Below are positions 34,188-43,659 of a stretch of DNA of 64,000 bases, one piece after another; within the stretch, counting starts at the first letter, position 1; each line of letters opens with the position of its first letter. The notes below the pieces were generated by a model that saw only the letters and a program-made list of their open reading frames with translations, had not been told where the DNA came from and did no database searches. Source of the DNA: Roseiarcus sp963748545 (GTDB lineage: Bacteria > Pseudomonadota > Alphaproteobacteria > Rhizobiales > Beijerinckiaceae); NCBI GenBank assembly GCA_963748545.1, contig CAVVJO010000012.1, positions 1 to 64,000 of the forward strand. The letters are read 5' to 3'. Position numbers and translations under genes: made by a program.

Positions 34188-37152
34188 TTACATGAAGCAC
34201 TCGTCGAGGAACGCCTTGAGCTGCGCGAGGTGCTTCGACATGATGCCGGTCGCGGTCGCCGCCGCCGCCGGCCGCCCGGCGTAGCGCGCCCGCTTCGACT
34301 TGCCGCCGACCTGTCCCAGCACCCACTCCAGGTAGGGCTCGACGAAGAACCAGGCGCCCATGTTCTTGGGCTCTTCCTGGCACCAGACGATCTCGGCCTT
34401 CTTGAACCGCGAGAGATGGCGGACCATCTGCTTCAGCGGGAACGGATAGAGCTGCTCGCAGCGCAACAGGTAGACGTCGTCGATGCCGCGCTTCTCGCGC
34501 TCTTCGTACAGGTCCCAGTAGACCTTGCCGGACGAGATGACGACGCGGCGGATCTTGTCGTCCTTGGCGAGCTTGATCTTCTCGTTCTTCCAGGTCTCGG
34601 CCTTGTCGAGCAGGATGCGGTGGAAGGCCGTTCCCGGCGCAAACCGGTCAAGCGGCGACACCGCCTGCTTGTTGCGCAGCATCGACTTCGGCGTCATCAG
34701 GATCAGCGGCTTGCGGAACGGCCGCTTCAACTGCCTTCTCAACACGTGGAAGAGGTTCGCCGCCGTGGTGAGATTGACGACCTGCATGTTGTCCTCGGCG
34801 CAGAGCTGCAGATAGCGCTCGAGCCTGGCCGAGGAATGCTCGGGCCCTTGGCCTTCGTAGCCGTGCGGCAGCATGCAGACGAGGCCGGACATGCGCAGCC
34901 ACTTGCGCTCGCCCGCCGAGATGAACTGGTCGAACACGACCTGCGCGCCGTTGGCGAAGTCGCCGAACTGGGCCTCCCAGATGGTGAGCGCGTTCGGCTC
35001 GGAGAGCGTGTAGCCGTATTCGAAGCCGAGCACCGCCTCTTCCGACAGCATCGAATTGATGACTTCGTAGCGCGCCTGACCGTCGCGGATGTGGTTCAGC
35101 GGGACGTAGCGCGCCTCGGTCTGCTGATCGATCAGCACCGAATGGCGTTGCGAGAACGTGCCGCGTTCGGAGTCCTGACCGCTGAGGCGGACCGGATACC
35201 CCTCGTCGAGCAGGGCGCCGAAGGCGAGCGCTTCGGCCGTCGCCCAGTCGACGCCCTCGCCGCTTGCGATCGCAGCGCGGCGATTGTCGAGGAAGCGAAG
35301 AATGGTCTTGTGGATCTCGAAGCCCTGCGGCGCCGTGGTGATGCGTTCGCCGATCTGCTTCAACCGGTCCACGTCGTAGCCGGTGTCGCCGCGCCGGTCG
35401 TCCTCGACCACGTCTTGCGACGCCTTGAAGCCGGCCCATCGACCGTCGAGCCAGTCCGCCTTATTGGGCAAATAGGCCTGCCCCGCCTCGAATTCCGCCT
35501 CGAGCCGGTGGCGCCAGTCGCCGCGCATCTTGTCGACCTCGCCCTGGGTGACGAGGCCCTGGGCGATCAGCTTGTCGGCATAGATTTGCAGCGTGGTCGG
35601 GTGCGAGCGGATCAGCCGATACATGATCGGCTGGGTGAACGACGGCTCGTCGCCCTCGTTATGGCCAAAACGGCGATAGCAGAACATGTCGATGACGACC
35701 GGCTTGTGGAATTTCTGCCGGTACTCGATCGCGACCTTGGCGCAGAACACCACCGCTTCCGGGTCGTCGCCATTGACGTGAAAGATCGGGGCCTCGACGA
35801 CCTTGGCGACGTCCGACGGGTAAGGCGACGAGCGCGAGTAGCGCGGGTAGGTGGTGAAGCCGATCTGATTGTTGATGATGAAGTGGAGCGAGCCGCCGGT
35901 GCGGTGACCGCGCAGCCCCGATAGGCCGAAGCATTCCGCGACAACGCCCTGGCCCGCGAAGGCCGCGTCGCCATGAATGAGGAGCGGCAGGACTTTCGCC
36001 CGCTCGATCACGTCCTCGAGCTGGTCCTGCTTGGCGCGCACCTTGCCGAGCACCACCGGATCGACGATCTCGAGATGGGAGGGGTTGGCGGTCAGCGAAA
36101 GATGGACATTGTTGCCGTCGAACTCGCGGTCCGACAAGGCGCCGAGGTGGTACTTGACGTCGCCCGAGCCTTCGACCTCGTCCGGAGAGGCGGACCCGCC
36201 CTTGAACTCGTGGAAGATGACGCGGTGCGGTTTGCCCATCACCTGAGACAGCACGTTGAGGCGGCCGCGGTGGGCCATGCCGACACAGATTTCCCGCAGG
36301 CCGAGCTGTCCGCCGCGCTTGATGATCTGCTCGAGCGCCGGGATCATCGCCTCGCCCCCGTCGAGGCCGAAACGCTTCGCGCCGGTGTACTTGATATCGA
36401 AGAAGTTTTCGAAGCCTTCCGCCTCGACCAGCTTGGACAGAATGGCGCGCTTGCCCTCGCGGGTGAACTGGATCTCCTTGTCGGGCCCCTCGATCCGCCC
36501 CTGGATCCAGGCCTTCTCGGCCGGGTCGGAGATGTGGAGGAACTCGAACCCGATCGTGCCGCAGTAGGTGCGTCGCAGGATCGCCAGCATCTCCCGCACG
36601 GTGGCGTATTCGAGGCCGAGCACGTGGTCGATGAAGATCTTGCGGTCGTAGTCGGCCTCGGTGAAGCCGTAGGTCGCCGGGTGCAGCTCCTCATGATCCT
36701 TCTGCGGCTCGAGGCCGAGCGGATCGAGATTGGCGTGCAGGTGACCGCGCATGCGGAAGGCGCGGATCATCATGATCGCGCGCACCGAGTTCGCGCGTGG
36801 CGCGCTGGATCTCGCCTTCGGTGGCGGGCGCGGCGGCCGCAGCGTCGGCGGCCTTGGCGCGAATCTTGTCGCCGAGCGCCTTTTCCGTCGCCGGCCAGTC
36901 GCCGTCGAGCGCGTTGATCAGATCGCCCTTCGGCGTCTGTGGCCAATTGGACTTCTTCCACGACGCGCCAGCCGACGTCTTGTTGACGCTCGCCGGGTCG
37001 TCGCCGAGCCTCTCGAAAAAGTCGCGCCAGCCGGGTTCGACCGACATCGGGTCTTTTTCGTATTTCGCCTGCAGCGCCTCGATGTAGGCGCCGTTGGCGC
37101 CGTACAGGAACGAGGTCTGCAGCAACGCCTGGTTGACGTCCTGGCGGGTCAT
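34188..37152 (-). CDS. sucA: 2-oxoglutarate dehydrogenase E1, frameshifted
   Basis: Thiamine-diphosphate-dependent decarboxylase of the TCA cycle, about 987 residues after repair, the normal length. N-terminal NQALLQTSFLYGANGAYIEALQAKYEKDP; then VRAIMMIRAFRMRGHLHANLDPLGLEP, GMAHRGRLNVLSQVMGKP, the ThDP region GDAAFAGQGVVAECFGLSG, NNQIGFTT, CYRRFGHNEGDEPSFTQP and the C-terminal WCQEEPKNMGAWFF. The two frames meet at a TT at 36790-36791 (plus strand): dropping one base turns ATREL into ATRDSVRAIMM. In an otherwise perfect operon an indel artefact is far likelier than loss; if real, the strain would lack this enzyme. Confidence 0.93.
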
Positions 37153-37189
37153 GAAGCGCGTTCCCTTGCTTTGCCTATCTTCGCCGGCC

Positions 37190-38077
37190 TTACTTGCCGT
37201 TCACCAGATCGAGGAGCGTCTTTCCGAGGCGGGCGGGCGAGGGCGAGACGCGCACGCCGGCCGCTTCGAGCGCCGCGATCTTGTCCGCCGCCGTCCCCTT
37301 GCCGCCGGCGATGATCGCGCCCGCGTGGCCCATGCGGCGCCCGGGGGGCGCAGTGACGCCGGCGATGAAGCCGACGACCGGCTTCGACCGGCCCTTCTTC
37401 GCCTCGTCCTTGAGGAACTGCGCCGCGTCCTCCTCGGCCTGGCCGCCGATCTCGCCGATCATCACGATCGACCGGGTTTCGGGGTCGGCGAGGAACAGTT
37501 CGAGCACGTCGATGAAATCCAGGCCCTTGACCGGATCGCCGCCGAGGCCGACCGCGGTGCTCTGGCCGAGGCCGACCTGGGTCGTCTGGAAGACCGCCTC
37601 GTAGGTCAGCGTGCCTGAGCGCGAGAGGACGCCGACGCTGCCCTTCTTGAAGATGTTGCCGGGCATGATGCCGATCTTGCACTCGCCCGCGGTGAGGACG
37701 CCCGGACAGTTCGGGCCGAGCAGCAGCGACTTCGACCCCGTCAGCGCGCGCTTGACCCGCACCATGTCGAGCACCGGGATGCCCTCGGTGATGCAAACGA
37801 TCAGCGGGATTTCCGCGTCGATCGCCTCGCAGATCGCGTCGGCCGCGCCCGGCGGAGGCACGTAGACCACGCTGGCGTCGGCGCCGGTCTTCTCGCGCGC
37901 CTCCTTGACGGTGTCGAACACCGGCAGGCCGAGATGCTTGCCGCCGCCCTTGCCCGGGCTGACGCCGCCGACGAGCTTCGTGCCGTAGGCGATCGCCTGC
38001 TCGGAATGGAACGTGCCGTTCTTTCCGGTGAAGCCCTGGGTGAGGACCTTGGTGTGTGCGTTGACGAGAATGGACAT
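37190..38077 (-). CDS. sucD: succinyl-CoA ligase, alpha subunit
   Basis: A 295-residue subunit that binds CoA and carries the phosphohistidine. It has SILVNAHTKVLTQGFTGKNGTFH, YGTKLVGGVSPGKGG, VYVPPPGAADAICEAIDAEIPLIVCITEGIPV, LLLGPNCPG, KIGIMPGNIFKKGSVGVLSRSGTLTYE and the active-site His in GRRMGHAGAIIAGGKGTA. ATG at 38077 gives the expected start; the frame upstream is not SucD. It is 37 bases before sucA and 56 after sucC. Confidence 0.96.
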   Translation of the reverse strand: MSILVNAHTKVLTQGFTGKNGTFHSEQAIAYGTKLVGGVSPGKGGGKHLGLPVFDTVKEAREKTGADASVVYVPPPGAADAICEAIDAEIPLIVCITEGIPVLDMVRVKRALTGSKSLLLGPNCPGVLTAGECKIGIMPGNIFKKGSVGVLSRSGTLTYEAVFQTTQVGLGQSTAVGLGGDPVKGLDFIDVLELFLADPETRSIVMIGEIGGQAEEDAAQFLKDEAKKGRSKPVVGFIAGVTAPPGRRMGHAGAIIAGGKGTAADKIAALEAAGVRVSPSPARLGKTLLDLVNGK

Positions 38078-38133
38078 GTCGGACTTTCGCCGTAGGATAT
38101 GGGGAGAGCGGGAGCGAAATTCAGCAGCCTCGA

Positions 38134-39333
38134 TCAGGCCGCCGCCTTCACGGCGCTGACGATCTTCTGCGCGGCGTCGTCGAGGTCGTCCGCCGAAATG
38201 ACGTTGAGGCCGGATTCGCGGATGATCTTCTTGCCGAGATCGACGTTGGTGCCCTCGAGCCGCACCACCAAGGGCACCTTGAGGCCGACGTCCTTGACCG
38301 CGGCGATCACGCCCTCGGCGATGATGTCGCAGCGCATGATGCCGCCGAAGATGTTGATGAGAATGCCCTTCACGTTCGGGTCGGCGGTGATGATCTTGAA
38401 CGCGGCGGTCACTTTCTCCTTGGATGCGCCCCCGCCGACGTCGAGGAAGTTGGCCGGGCTCTCTCCGTAGAGCTTGATGATGTCCATGGTCGCCATCGCC
38501 AGGCCTGCGCCGTTGACCATGCAGCCGATCGTTCCGTCGAGGGTGATGTAGCTGAGGTCGTGCTTGGAAGCCTCGATCTCCTTGGCGTCCTCCTCGCTCT
38601 CGTCGCGGAGCGCGACGATGTCGGGATGGCGATAGAGGCTGTTGCCGTCGAACGACACCTTGGCGTCGAGCACGCGGATCTGGCCGTTGGTCATGACGAT
38701 CAGCGGATTGACCTCCAGCATCGACATGTCCTTGTTGACGAAGGCCGTGTAGAGACGCGTGATCAGAGCCTCGATCTGCTTGGCGCCCTCGCCAGTCAGG
38801 CCCAGCGCCGCCGCCGCGGCGCGGCCATGGTGCGGCATCACGCCGGTCGCCGGATCGACGGTGAAGCTGTGGATCTTCTCGGGGCTGTTGTGCGCGACGT
38901 CCTCGATGTTCACGCCGCCCTCGGTCGACACGACGAACGAGATGCGGCTCGTCTTGCGGTCGACCAGCGCCGACAGGTAGAACTCCTTGTCGATATTGGC
39001 GCCGTCCTCGATGTAGAGGCGGTTGACCTGCTTGCCCGCCGGTCCGGTCTGCAGCGTCACGAGGGTCGCGCCGAGCATCTGTCGGGCGAAGGTCTCGACC
39101 TCCTCGATCGACTTGGCGAGCCGCACGCCGCCCTTCTCGCCGGCGGAAGCCTCCTTGAACTTGCCCTTGCCACGGCCGCCGGCGTGGATCTGGCTCTTGA
39201 CCACCCACAAGGGTCCGCCGAGCTTCCGGGCGGCTTCCGCCGCCTCCTCGGGCGTGAAGGCTGCGAAGCCGTTGGCGACGGGGGCGCTGAAGGCGCGGAG
39301 CACGGTCTTGGCCTGATATTCATGGATGTTCAT
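38134..39333 (-). CDS. sucC: succinyl-CoA ligase, beta subunit
   Basis: A 399-residue ATP-grasp subunit that makes ATP or GTP from succinyl-CoA. It starts MNIHEYQAKTVLRAFSAPVANG and shows PLWVVKSQIHAGGRGKGKFK, LYIEDGANIDKEFYLSALVDR, MLEVNPLIVMTNGQIRVLDAKV, GTIGCMVNGAGLAMATMDIIK, DVGGGASKEKV and NIFGGIMRCDIIAEG. It is complete and uninterrupted. It follows mdh with a hairpin between them and precedes sucD. Confidence 0.96.
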   Translation of the reverse strand: MNIHEYQAKTVLRAFSAPVANGFAAFTPEEAAEAARKLGGPLWVVKSQIHAGGRGKGKFKEASAGEKGGVRLAKSIEEVETFARQMLGATLVTLQTGPAGKQVNRLYIEDGANIDKEFYLSALVDRKTSRISFVVSTEGGVNIEDVAHNSPEKIHSFTVDPATGVMPHHGRAAAAALGLTGEGAKQIEALITRLYTAFVNKDMSMLEVNPLIVMTNGQIRVLDAKVSFDGNSLYRHPDIVALRDESEEDAKEIEASKHDLSYITLDGTIGCMVNGAGLAMATMDIIKLYGESPANFLDVGGGASKEKVTAAFKIITADPNVKGILINIFGGIMRCDIIAEGVIAAVKDVGLKVPLVVRLEGTNVDLGKKIIRESGLNVISADDLDDAAQKIVSAVKAAA

Positions 39334-39359
39334 GGGGACGTCGACCTCGAGAAAGAGCG

Positions 39360-39384
39360 AACGCCCGCTTGAGGAGCGGGCGTT
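39360..39384 (-). terminator. hairpin between mdh and sucC (attenuator or processing site)
   Basis: AACGCCCGC (39360-39368) and GCGGGCGTT (39376-39384) form a perfect 9-bp GC-rich stem with a 7-base loop in the 62-base gap between mdh and sucC. On the minus strand it is followed by CGCTCTTTCTC, a weak U-tract. It could cut transcription after mdh or protect an mRNA end, so that mdh is made at a different level from suc genes. Confidence 0.5.
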
Positions 39385-39395
39385 TCAGGGGACCA

Positions 39396-40358
39396 TCAGG
39401 CGAGCGCGGGATTGATGCCCTTGCAGGCGTCGATCAGGGTGCGAACGGAGGCGACCGACTTCTCGAACATCGCCTTCTCGGCCTCGTCGAGGGTGATCTC
39501 CACGACGCGCTCGACGCCGTTCGCGCCGAGGATTACCGGCACGCCGACATAGGTGTCCCTGACGCCGTACTGGCCGGTGAGATGCGCGGCGACCGGCAGA
39601 ACCCGGCGCTGGTCCTTGAGATAGGCCTCCGCCATCGCAATGCCGGAGGTGGCGGGCGCGTAATAGGCCGAGCCGGTCTTGAGCAATCCGACGATCTCGC
39701 CGCCGCCCTTGCGGGTCCGCTCGACGATCGCGTCGAGCTTGGCCTGGGTCGTCCAGCCGAGCTTCACGAGGTCGGGCAGCGGAATGCCGGCGACGGTCGA
39801 GTACCGCACCGAGGGGACCATGTCGTCGCCATGGCCGCCGAGCACGAAGGCGGTCACGTCCTCGACCGAGACGTTGAATTCTTCGGCGAGGAAAAAGCGG
39901 AAGCGGGCCGAGTCGAGCACGCCCGCCATGCCGACGACCTTCTGCGGCGGCAGGCCCGAGAATTTCTGCAGCGCCCAGACCATCGCGTCGAGCGGGTTGG
40001 TGATGCAGATGACGAAGGCGTTCGGAGCGTGCGTCTTGAGGCCGGTTCCGACCGCCTCCATCACCTTGAGATTGATGCCGAGCAGGTCATCGCGGCTCAT
40101 GCCGGGCTTGCGGGGCACGCCGGCGGTGACGATCACCACGTCGGCGCCGGCGATGGCCGCATAATCGCTCGCGCCGGTCAGCTTGGCGTTGAACCCGTCG
40201 ACCGGGCCGGACTCGGCGAGGTCGAGCGCCTTGCCCTGAGGGACGCCGTCGACGATGTCGAACAGGACGATGTCGCCGAGTTCCTTGAGCGCGGCCAGGT
40301 GGGCGAGCGTGCCGCCGATCTGACCCGCGCCGATCAAAGCAATCTTCTTGCGCGCCAT
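39396..40358 (-). CDS. mdh: malate dehydrogenase
   Basis: A 320-residue NAD-dependent enzyme of the LDH-like type used by alphaproteobacteria: ARKKIALIGAGQIGGTLAHL, VTAGVPRKPGMSRDDLLGIN with the substrate Arg, ITNPLDAMVWAL, GMAGVLDSARFRFFLAEEF, the catalytic His in VLGGHGDDMVPS, and VGVPVILGANGVERVVEI. ATG at 40358 follows GGAAG; the open frame to 40406 is not conserved. It is first gene of the operon that continues to lpd. Confidence 0.96.
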   Translation of the reverse strand: MARKKIALIGAGQIGGTLAHLAALKELGDIVLFDIVDGVPQGKALDLAESGPVDGFNAKLTGASDYAAIAGADVVIVTAGVPRKPGMSRDDLLGINLKVMEAVGTGLKTHAPNAFVICITNPLDAMVWALQKFSGLPPQKVVGMAGVLDSARFRFFLAEEFNVSVEDVTAFVLGGHGDDMVPSVRYSTVAGIPLPDLVKLGWTTQAKLDAIVERTRKGGGEIVGLLKTGSAYYAPATSGIAMAEAYLKDQRRVLPVAAHLTGQYGVRDTYVGVPVILGANGVERVVEITLDEAEKAMFEKSVASVRTLIDACKGINPALA

Positions 40359-41007
40359 GGGTTTTCTTCCGCTCTTCGTCCGCTGGTTGAGACAGTCGTG
40401 CGTCACGATGCCGCACGGCCCCGGGATGTTGTTCGGGTGCTATCCGCTGATCGTCCCAGGCGATCAAGCCGAACTTTTGGCGCAGGCCTCGCGATTTCGC
40501 CCCTCTCCTTCACAGGCGCCGGAAATCTACGATATATGTCATGAGGTTACAGGGAGGCCGCATCTTCCGAATCCGATCCTGGCGGCGACAATTTATGCAA
40601 TCGAGTGACAGAAAGTGTCATTTGTAATGGCGTTCACCGTCCCTCGGACCCTCGGTTGAGGCCACTCTATTCCGCTGAAAAACGGCGCGCAATGGCGCCC
40701 CGCGCGGCCTGCGCGCATCCACCCTCTGGCCCGCAGAAGGGACATGGGGTATCCCTACGGCCGAACTTATGGACGGGACGGGCGCAAAGGATCGGCGAGG
40801 CCGAGCCGGCCTTTTCAAGTCGGCGCGCTCCCGCTTTCCTCCTTGAATTCGAAGCCTCACGATGCGCTGAGTGTTTCTGGTCCGCACGATCGGACGGCGT
40901 AGCCGAGGCCGACTCCCGAGCCGGCGCGCGGCCAGTCTGCTGGCGGGTCGCCGGACCTCTGGCCTGAGGCCTGTGCGGCGGACGTTACGGGCGGGAAGAC
41001 ACAGATC
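40359..41007. other. intergenic region between divergent mdh operon and pta
   Basis: A geneless 649-base stretch. An open frame at 40605-40967 has no recognisable similarity, no ribosome binding site and chance-like composition. The AT-rich part at 40530-40625 holds the candidate mdh promoter with a TGACA-N5-TGTCA palindrome; the rest is GC-rich leader of pta. Nothing else is seen. Confidence 0.55.
40593..40622 (-). promoter_or_regulatory. candidate mdh-operon promoter overlapped by a palindromic operator
   Basis: On the minus strand ATGACA (-35) is followed after about 18 bases by CATAAA (-10). The palindrome TGACA-GAAAG-TGTCA (40606-40620) covers the -35 and spacer, as a repressor site would. 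The leader to mdh is about 230 bases. The regulator is unknown. Confidence 0.35.
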
Positions 41008-43149
41008 ATGAACGACAATCTGCGGAACCGCATTTTTTACCTTGTCCCGGTGTCGGCTGAGGTGGGTCTGACGTCTCAGGCGCTGAGCCTGGTGCGCGCC
41101 TTGCAGCTCGCCGCCGTCCGCGCTGGCTACGTCAAGCCCATCTCACAGCCTGAACTCGACGTCGGCGAGGTGGACCTGTCCGTTCACTTCGCCCGCAAGG
41201 TCTGCGGGATGGACACTCCGGACTCCATTCCCTTTGACCAGGCGGCGGAGTTGGTCCGGAAAGGCCAGCTTTCCGCTCTGATGGAGGACGTCGTCGGACG
41301 GGTCGAGACCGCGCGTGGCGACTCCGATGTCCTGGTCGTCGAGGGTCTCATTCCCGACGCCGACATTCAGATCGCTACGCGCCTCAATATCGCGATGATC
41401 TCGTCTCTGTCCGCCGACATCATCCTCGTGCTCGCCGGTCATGGGCGGGGCGCGGAGAACGTGATCGCGACCGCCGCGACCGCGATCGAGCAATACGGCG
41501 ACGACGGGCGCCGGCCGATCGCCGGCGTCCTGATCAATTTCTGCGATTCCGTCGCCGCGCGCGCGCTCGCCTTAGACGGAAGTCTCGAGCTCGGCGCGGG
41601 GGCGCGCTCCGTGCCGGTTCTCGGGTCGATCCCAACCCTGCCGGGCCTTTCGGCGCCGCGCGTGATCGATGTCGCGACCCAGCTCGGCTTCGACATTTTC
41701 AATCGGGGAGATATTGCGACGGCCCGGGTCGAAAAGGTGCTGGTCGGGGCCAGCAACTGCGGCAAGCTGCTCGGCCGCTTGCGTCCGGGGACCCTCGTGG
41801 TCACGTCGTTCGACCGATCCGACGCCATCGTCGCCGCCGCGCTCGTCGCCCAGCGCGGCATGCCGCTGGCGGGTTTCGTCCTGACCAATGGCGGCAAGCC
41901 CATGCCGGACATCGCCGCGATGCTGTCGGCCCCGCCGCTGAACCGTCTGCCGATCCTTCTCACCAGCGACGACACCTACACGACCGCGACGCGGCTGTCG
42001 GGAATGTCGAAGCACATCAGCATCGACGATCTCGACCGGATGGAGCGCGTGGTCGCCTTCATGGCCGACAGGTTCAACGTGACCCCGCTCGTCCGGCGGA
42101 TCGACCTGCCAGCGGACGCGCTCATGCCTCCCCCGATCTTTCGCCATCGCCTGGTCGCGACCGCGCGCGCCCTCCCGCAGCGCATCGTCTTGCCCGAAGG
42201 CGACGAGCCGCGCACGCTGCAGGCGGCGGCGATCTGCGCGGAAAAAGGCATCGCCCGCTGCGTGCTGCTGGGGTCGCCCGCCAAGGTTCTTGCGGTGGCG
42301 GACGCGCACGGCGTCGAGCTTCCGCCCGACGTCGAGGTCATCGACCCCGACACGATCCGCCAGAAGTACGTCCCGCCGATGGTGGAGATTCGCAAGCACA
42401 AAGGGATGACGCCGCTACAGGCCGAGATCGGCCTCGAGGATCCCGTCACGCTTGGCACGATGATGCTGGCCGTCGGCGACGTCGACGGCCTCGTGTCCGG
42501 CGCGGTTCACACCACGGCCAGCACCGTTCGCCCGGCGCTGCAACTGATCAGGACCGCGCCCGGCGCCAGCATCGTGTCGAGCGTCTTCTTCATGCTGATG
42601 CCCGACCAGGTGCTCGTCTACGGCGATTGCGCCATCAATCCGGACCCGAACGCCGAGGAACTGGCCGAGATTGCGATCCAGTCGGCCGATTCGGCGCGGG
42701 CTTTCGGCATCGAGCCGCGGGTGGCCATGATCTCCTACTCCACCGGAGCGTCGGGAACCGGGGAGGACGTCGACAAGGTCCGCAAGGCCACGGGCCTGGT
42801 GAGGGCGCGGCGCCCCGCCCTCATTGTGGATGGACCGATCCAGTACGACGCCGCCACGGTCGAGAGCGTCGGCATGCAGAAGGCGCCTGGCAGCCCGCTC
42901 GCAGGCCACGCGAACGTGTTCGTGTTTCCCGACCTGAACACCGGCAACACCACCTACAAGGCGGTGCAGCGCTCGGCCAACGTCGTCTCCGTCGGCCCGA
43001 TGCTGCAGGGCCTCCGGAAGCCGGTCAACGACCTGTCCCGCGGCGCCCTGGTCGACGACATCGTCTACACGATCGCGCTGACCGCCATTCAGGCCCAGGA
43101 CGGCAAGCGGCGCGCCGCCTCGCTCAAACTCGCCGAGGCCGCGGAATAG
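41008..43149 (+). CDS. pta: phosphate acetyltransferase, long form
   Basis: A 713-residue enzyme exchanging acetyl-CoA and acetyl phosphate. The N-terminal P-loop-like domain (IFYLVPVSAEVGLTSQALSLVRAL; the Walker loop is degenerate) is followed by a middle DRTGG domain (LRPGTLVVTSFDRSDAIVAAAL, AGFVLTNGGKP) and the catalytic PTA_PTB domain from about 385: RIVLPEGDEPRTLQAA, GLVSGAVHTTASTVRPALQLI, SVFFMLMPD, YSTGASGTGEDVDKVRKAT, GPIQYDAATVESV and FPDLNTGNTTYKAVQR. Complete. No ackA or phosphoketolase gene lies beside it here, so its partner for acetate or acetyl-phosphate use is elsewhere. Confidence 0.95.
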   Translation: MNDNLRNRIFYLVPVSAEVGLTSQALSLVRALQLAAVRAGYVKPISQPELDVGEVDLSVHFARKVCGMDTPDSIPFDQAAELVRKGQLSALMEDVVGRVETARGDSDVLVVEGLIPDADIQIATRLNIAMISSLSADIILVLAGHGRGAENVIATAATAIEQYGDDGRRPIAGVLINFCDSVAARALALDGSLELGAGARSVPVLGSIPTLPGLSAPRVIDVATQLGFDIFNRGDIATARVEKVLVGASNCGKLLGRLRPGTLVVTSFDRSDAIVAAALVAQRGMPLAGFVLTNGGKPMPDIAAMLSAPPLNRLPILLTSDDTYTTATRLSGMSKHISIDDLDRMERVVAFMADRFNVTPLVRRIDLPADALMPPPIFRHRLVATARALPQRIVLPEGDEPRTLQAAAICAEKGIARCVLLGSPAKVLAVADAHGVELPPDVEVIDPDTIRQKYVPPMVEIRKHKGMTPLQAEIGLEDPVTLGTMMLAVGDVDGLVSGAVHTTASTVRPALQLIRTAPGASIVSSVFFMLMPDQVLVYGDCAINPDPNAEELAEIAIQSADSARAFGIEPRVAMISYSTGASGTGEDVDKVRKATGLVRARRPALIVDGPIQYDAATVESVGMQKAPGSPLAGHANVFVFPDLNTGNTTYKAVQRSANVVSVGPMLQGLRKPVNDLSRGALVDDIVYTIALTAIQAQDGKRRAASLKLAEAAE

Positions 43150-43157
43150 CCCCGGAG

Positions 43158-43176
43158 GGGCGGCGTCTCGCCGCCC
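43158..43176 (+). terminator. GC hairpin after pta
   Basis: GGGCGGCG (43158-43165) and CGCCGCCC (43169-43176) make an 8-bp stem with a 3-base loop, nine bases after the pta stop. No T-run follows, so it may stabilise the mRNA end rather than terminate. Confidence 0.4.
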
Positions 43177-43261
43177 GCAAGCGCCGAGGCGCTCCACGCC
43201 CGATGATCCCGCCGACAGGCGGCCCTCACGGCGTATGAACAGCTGGGGCCCGAGCGAGCGG

Positions 43262-43480
43262 TTATTGGTCTTCCAGCTTTCGCAACCGGTGATCAGCGCG
43301 GTTAAGCGCCTGCGCGAGCCCGCGAAACTCCGTCGCAAGACCGGTCAACGCGCCGTCATGGCGGATCGCCATGCCCGTCAGGACAGTGATCTGATCTTCA
43401 ATCGCGCCAAGCCGGGTCAGGGCGCGCTCCTGTTGGCGCGCCAAAAATTCCAACGTAACGGCGTCGGGCAGGTCGCTCAT
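43262..43480 (-). CDS. small conserved hypothetical protein, predicted coiled coil
   Basis: A 72-residue acidic protein with heptad-like leucines: LPDAVTLEFLARQQERALTRL, then IEDQITVLTGMAIRHDGALTG and LAQALNRADHRLRKLEDQ. The pattern of an opening PDA(I/V)TLEFLARQQER followed by coiled coil is one I associate with small Rhizobiales proteins of unknown function. ATG at 43480 with GGACCCTGACG upstream. It lies between pta (convergent) and arginase (same strand). No function is proposed. Confidence 0.6.
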   Translation of the reverse strand: MSDLPDAVTLEFLARQQERALTRLGAIEDQITVLTGMAIRHDGALTGLATEFRGLAQALNRADHRLRKLEDQ

Positions 43481-43609
43481 CGTCAGGGTCCTCCAACTCG
43501 GCGCCGCCGTTGTCGTCCTAAACCGCGCCGGCCCCCGGGAAGCGGCATGGTCAGCGGGCGGAGATTACACCCGAGACGGATCCGGGTCATTTCATGGCTC
43601 CTCTTTGGC

Positions 43610-43642
43610 TTGCTCGCGCAGAGGAGCTTTCTGCGCGAGCAA
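43610..43642 (-). terminator. 13-bp perfect inverted repeat after the arginase gene
   Basis: TTGCTCGCGCAGA (43610-43622) and TCTGCGCGAGCAA (43630-43642) form a perfect 13-bp stem with a 7-base loop, starting 17 bases past the arginase stop. No strong T-run follows on the minus strand. A terminator or mRNA-stabilising hairpin is most likely; a protein-binding palindrome is possible. Confidence 0.55.
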
Positions 43643-43659
43643 ATGGCGCAGTGGTCGGC

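Noticed and set aside
36780..36800. Programmed ribosomal frameshift in sucA
   Set aside because: No slippery heptamer or pseudoknot; SucA is not known to use frameshifting, and the same type of break occurs in five other genes.
40605..40967. Open frame upstream of pta
   Set aside because: No ribosome binding site, no recognisable similarity, chance-like composition.
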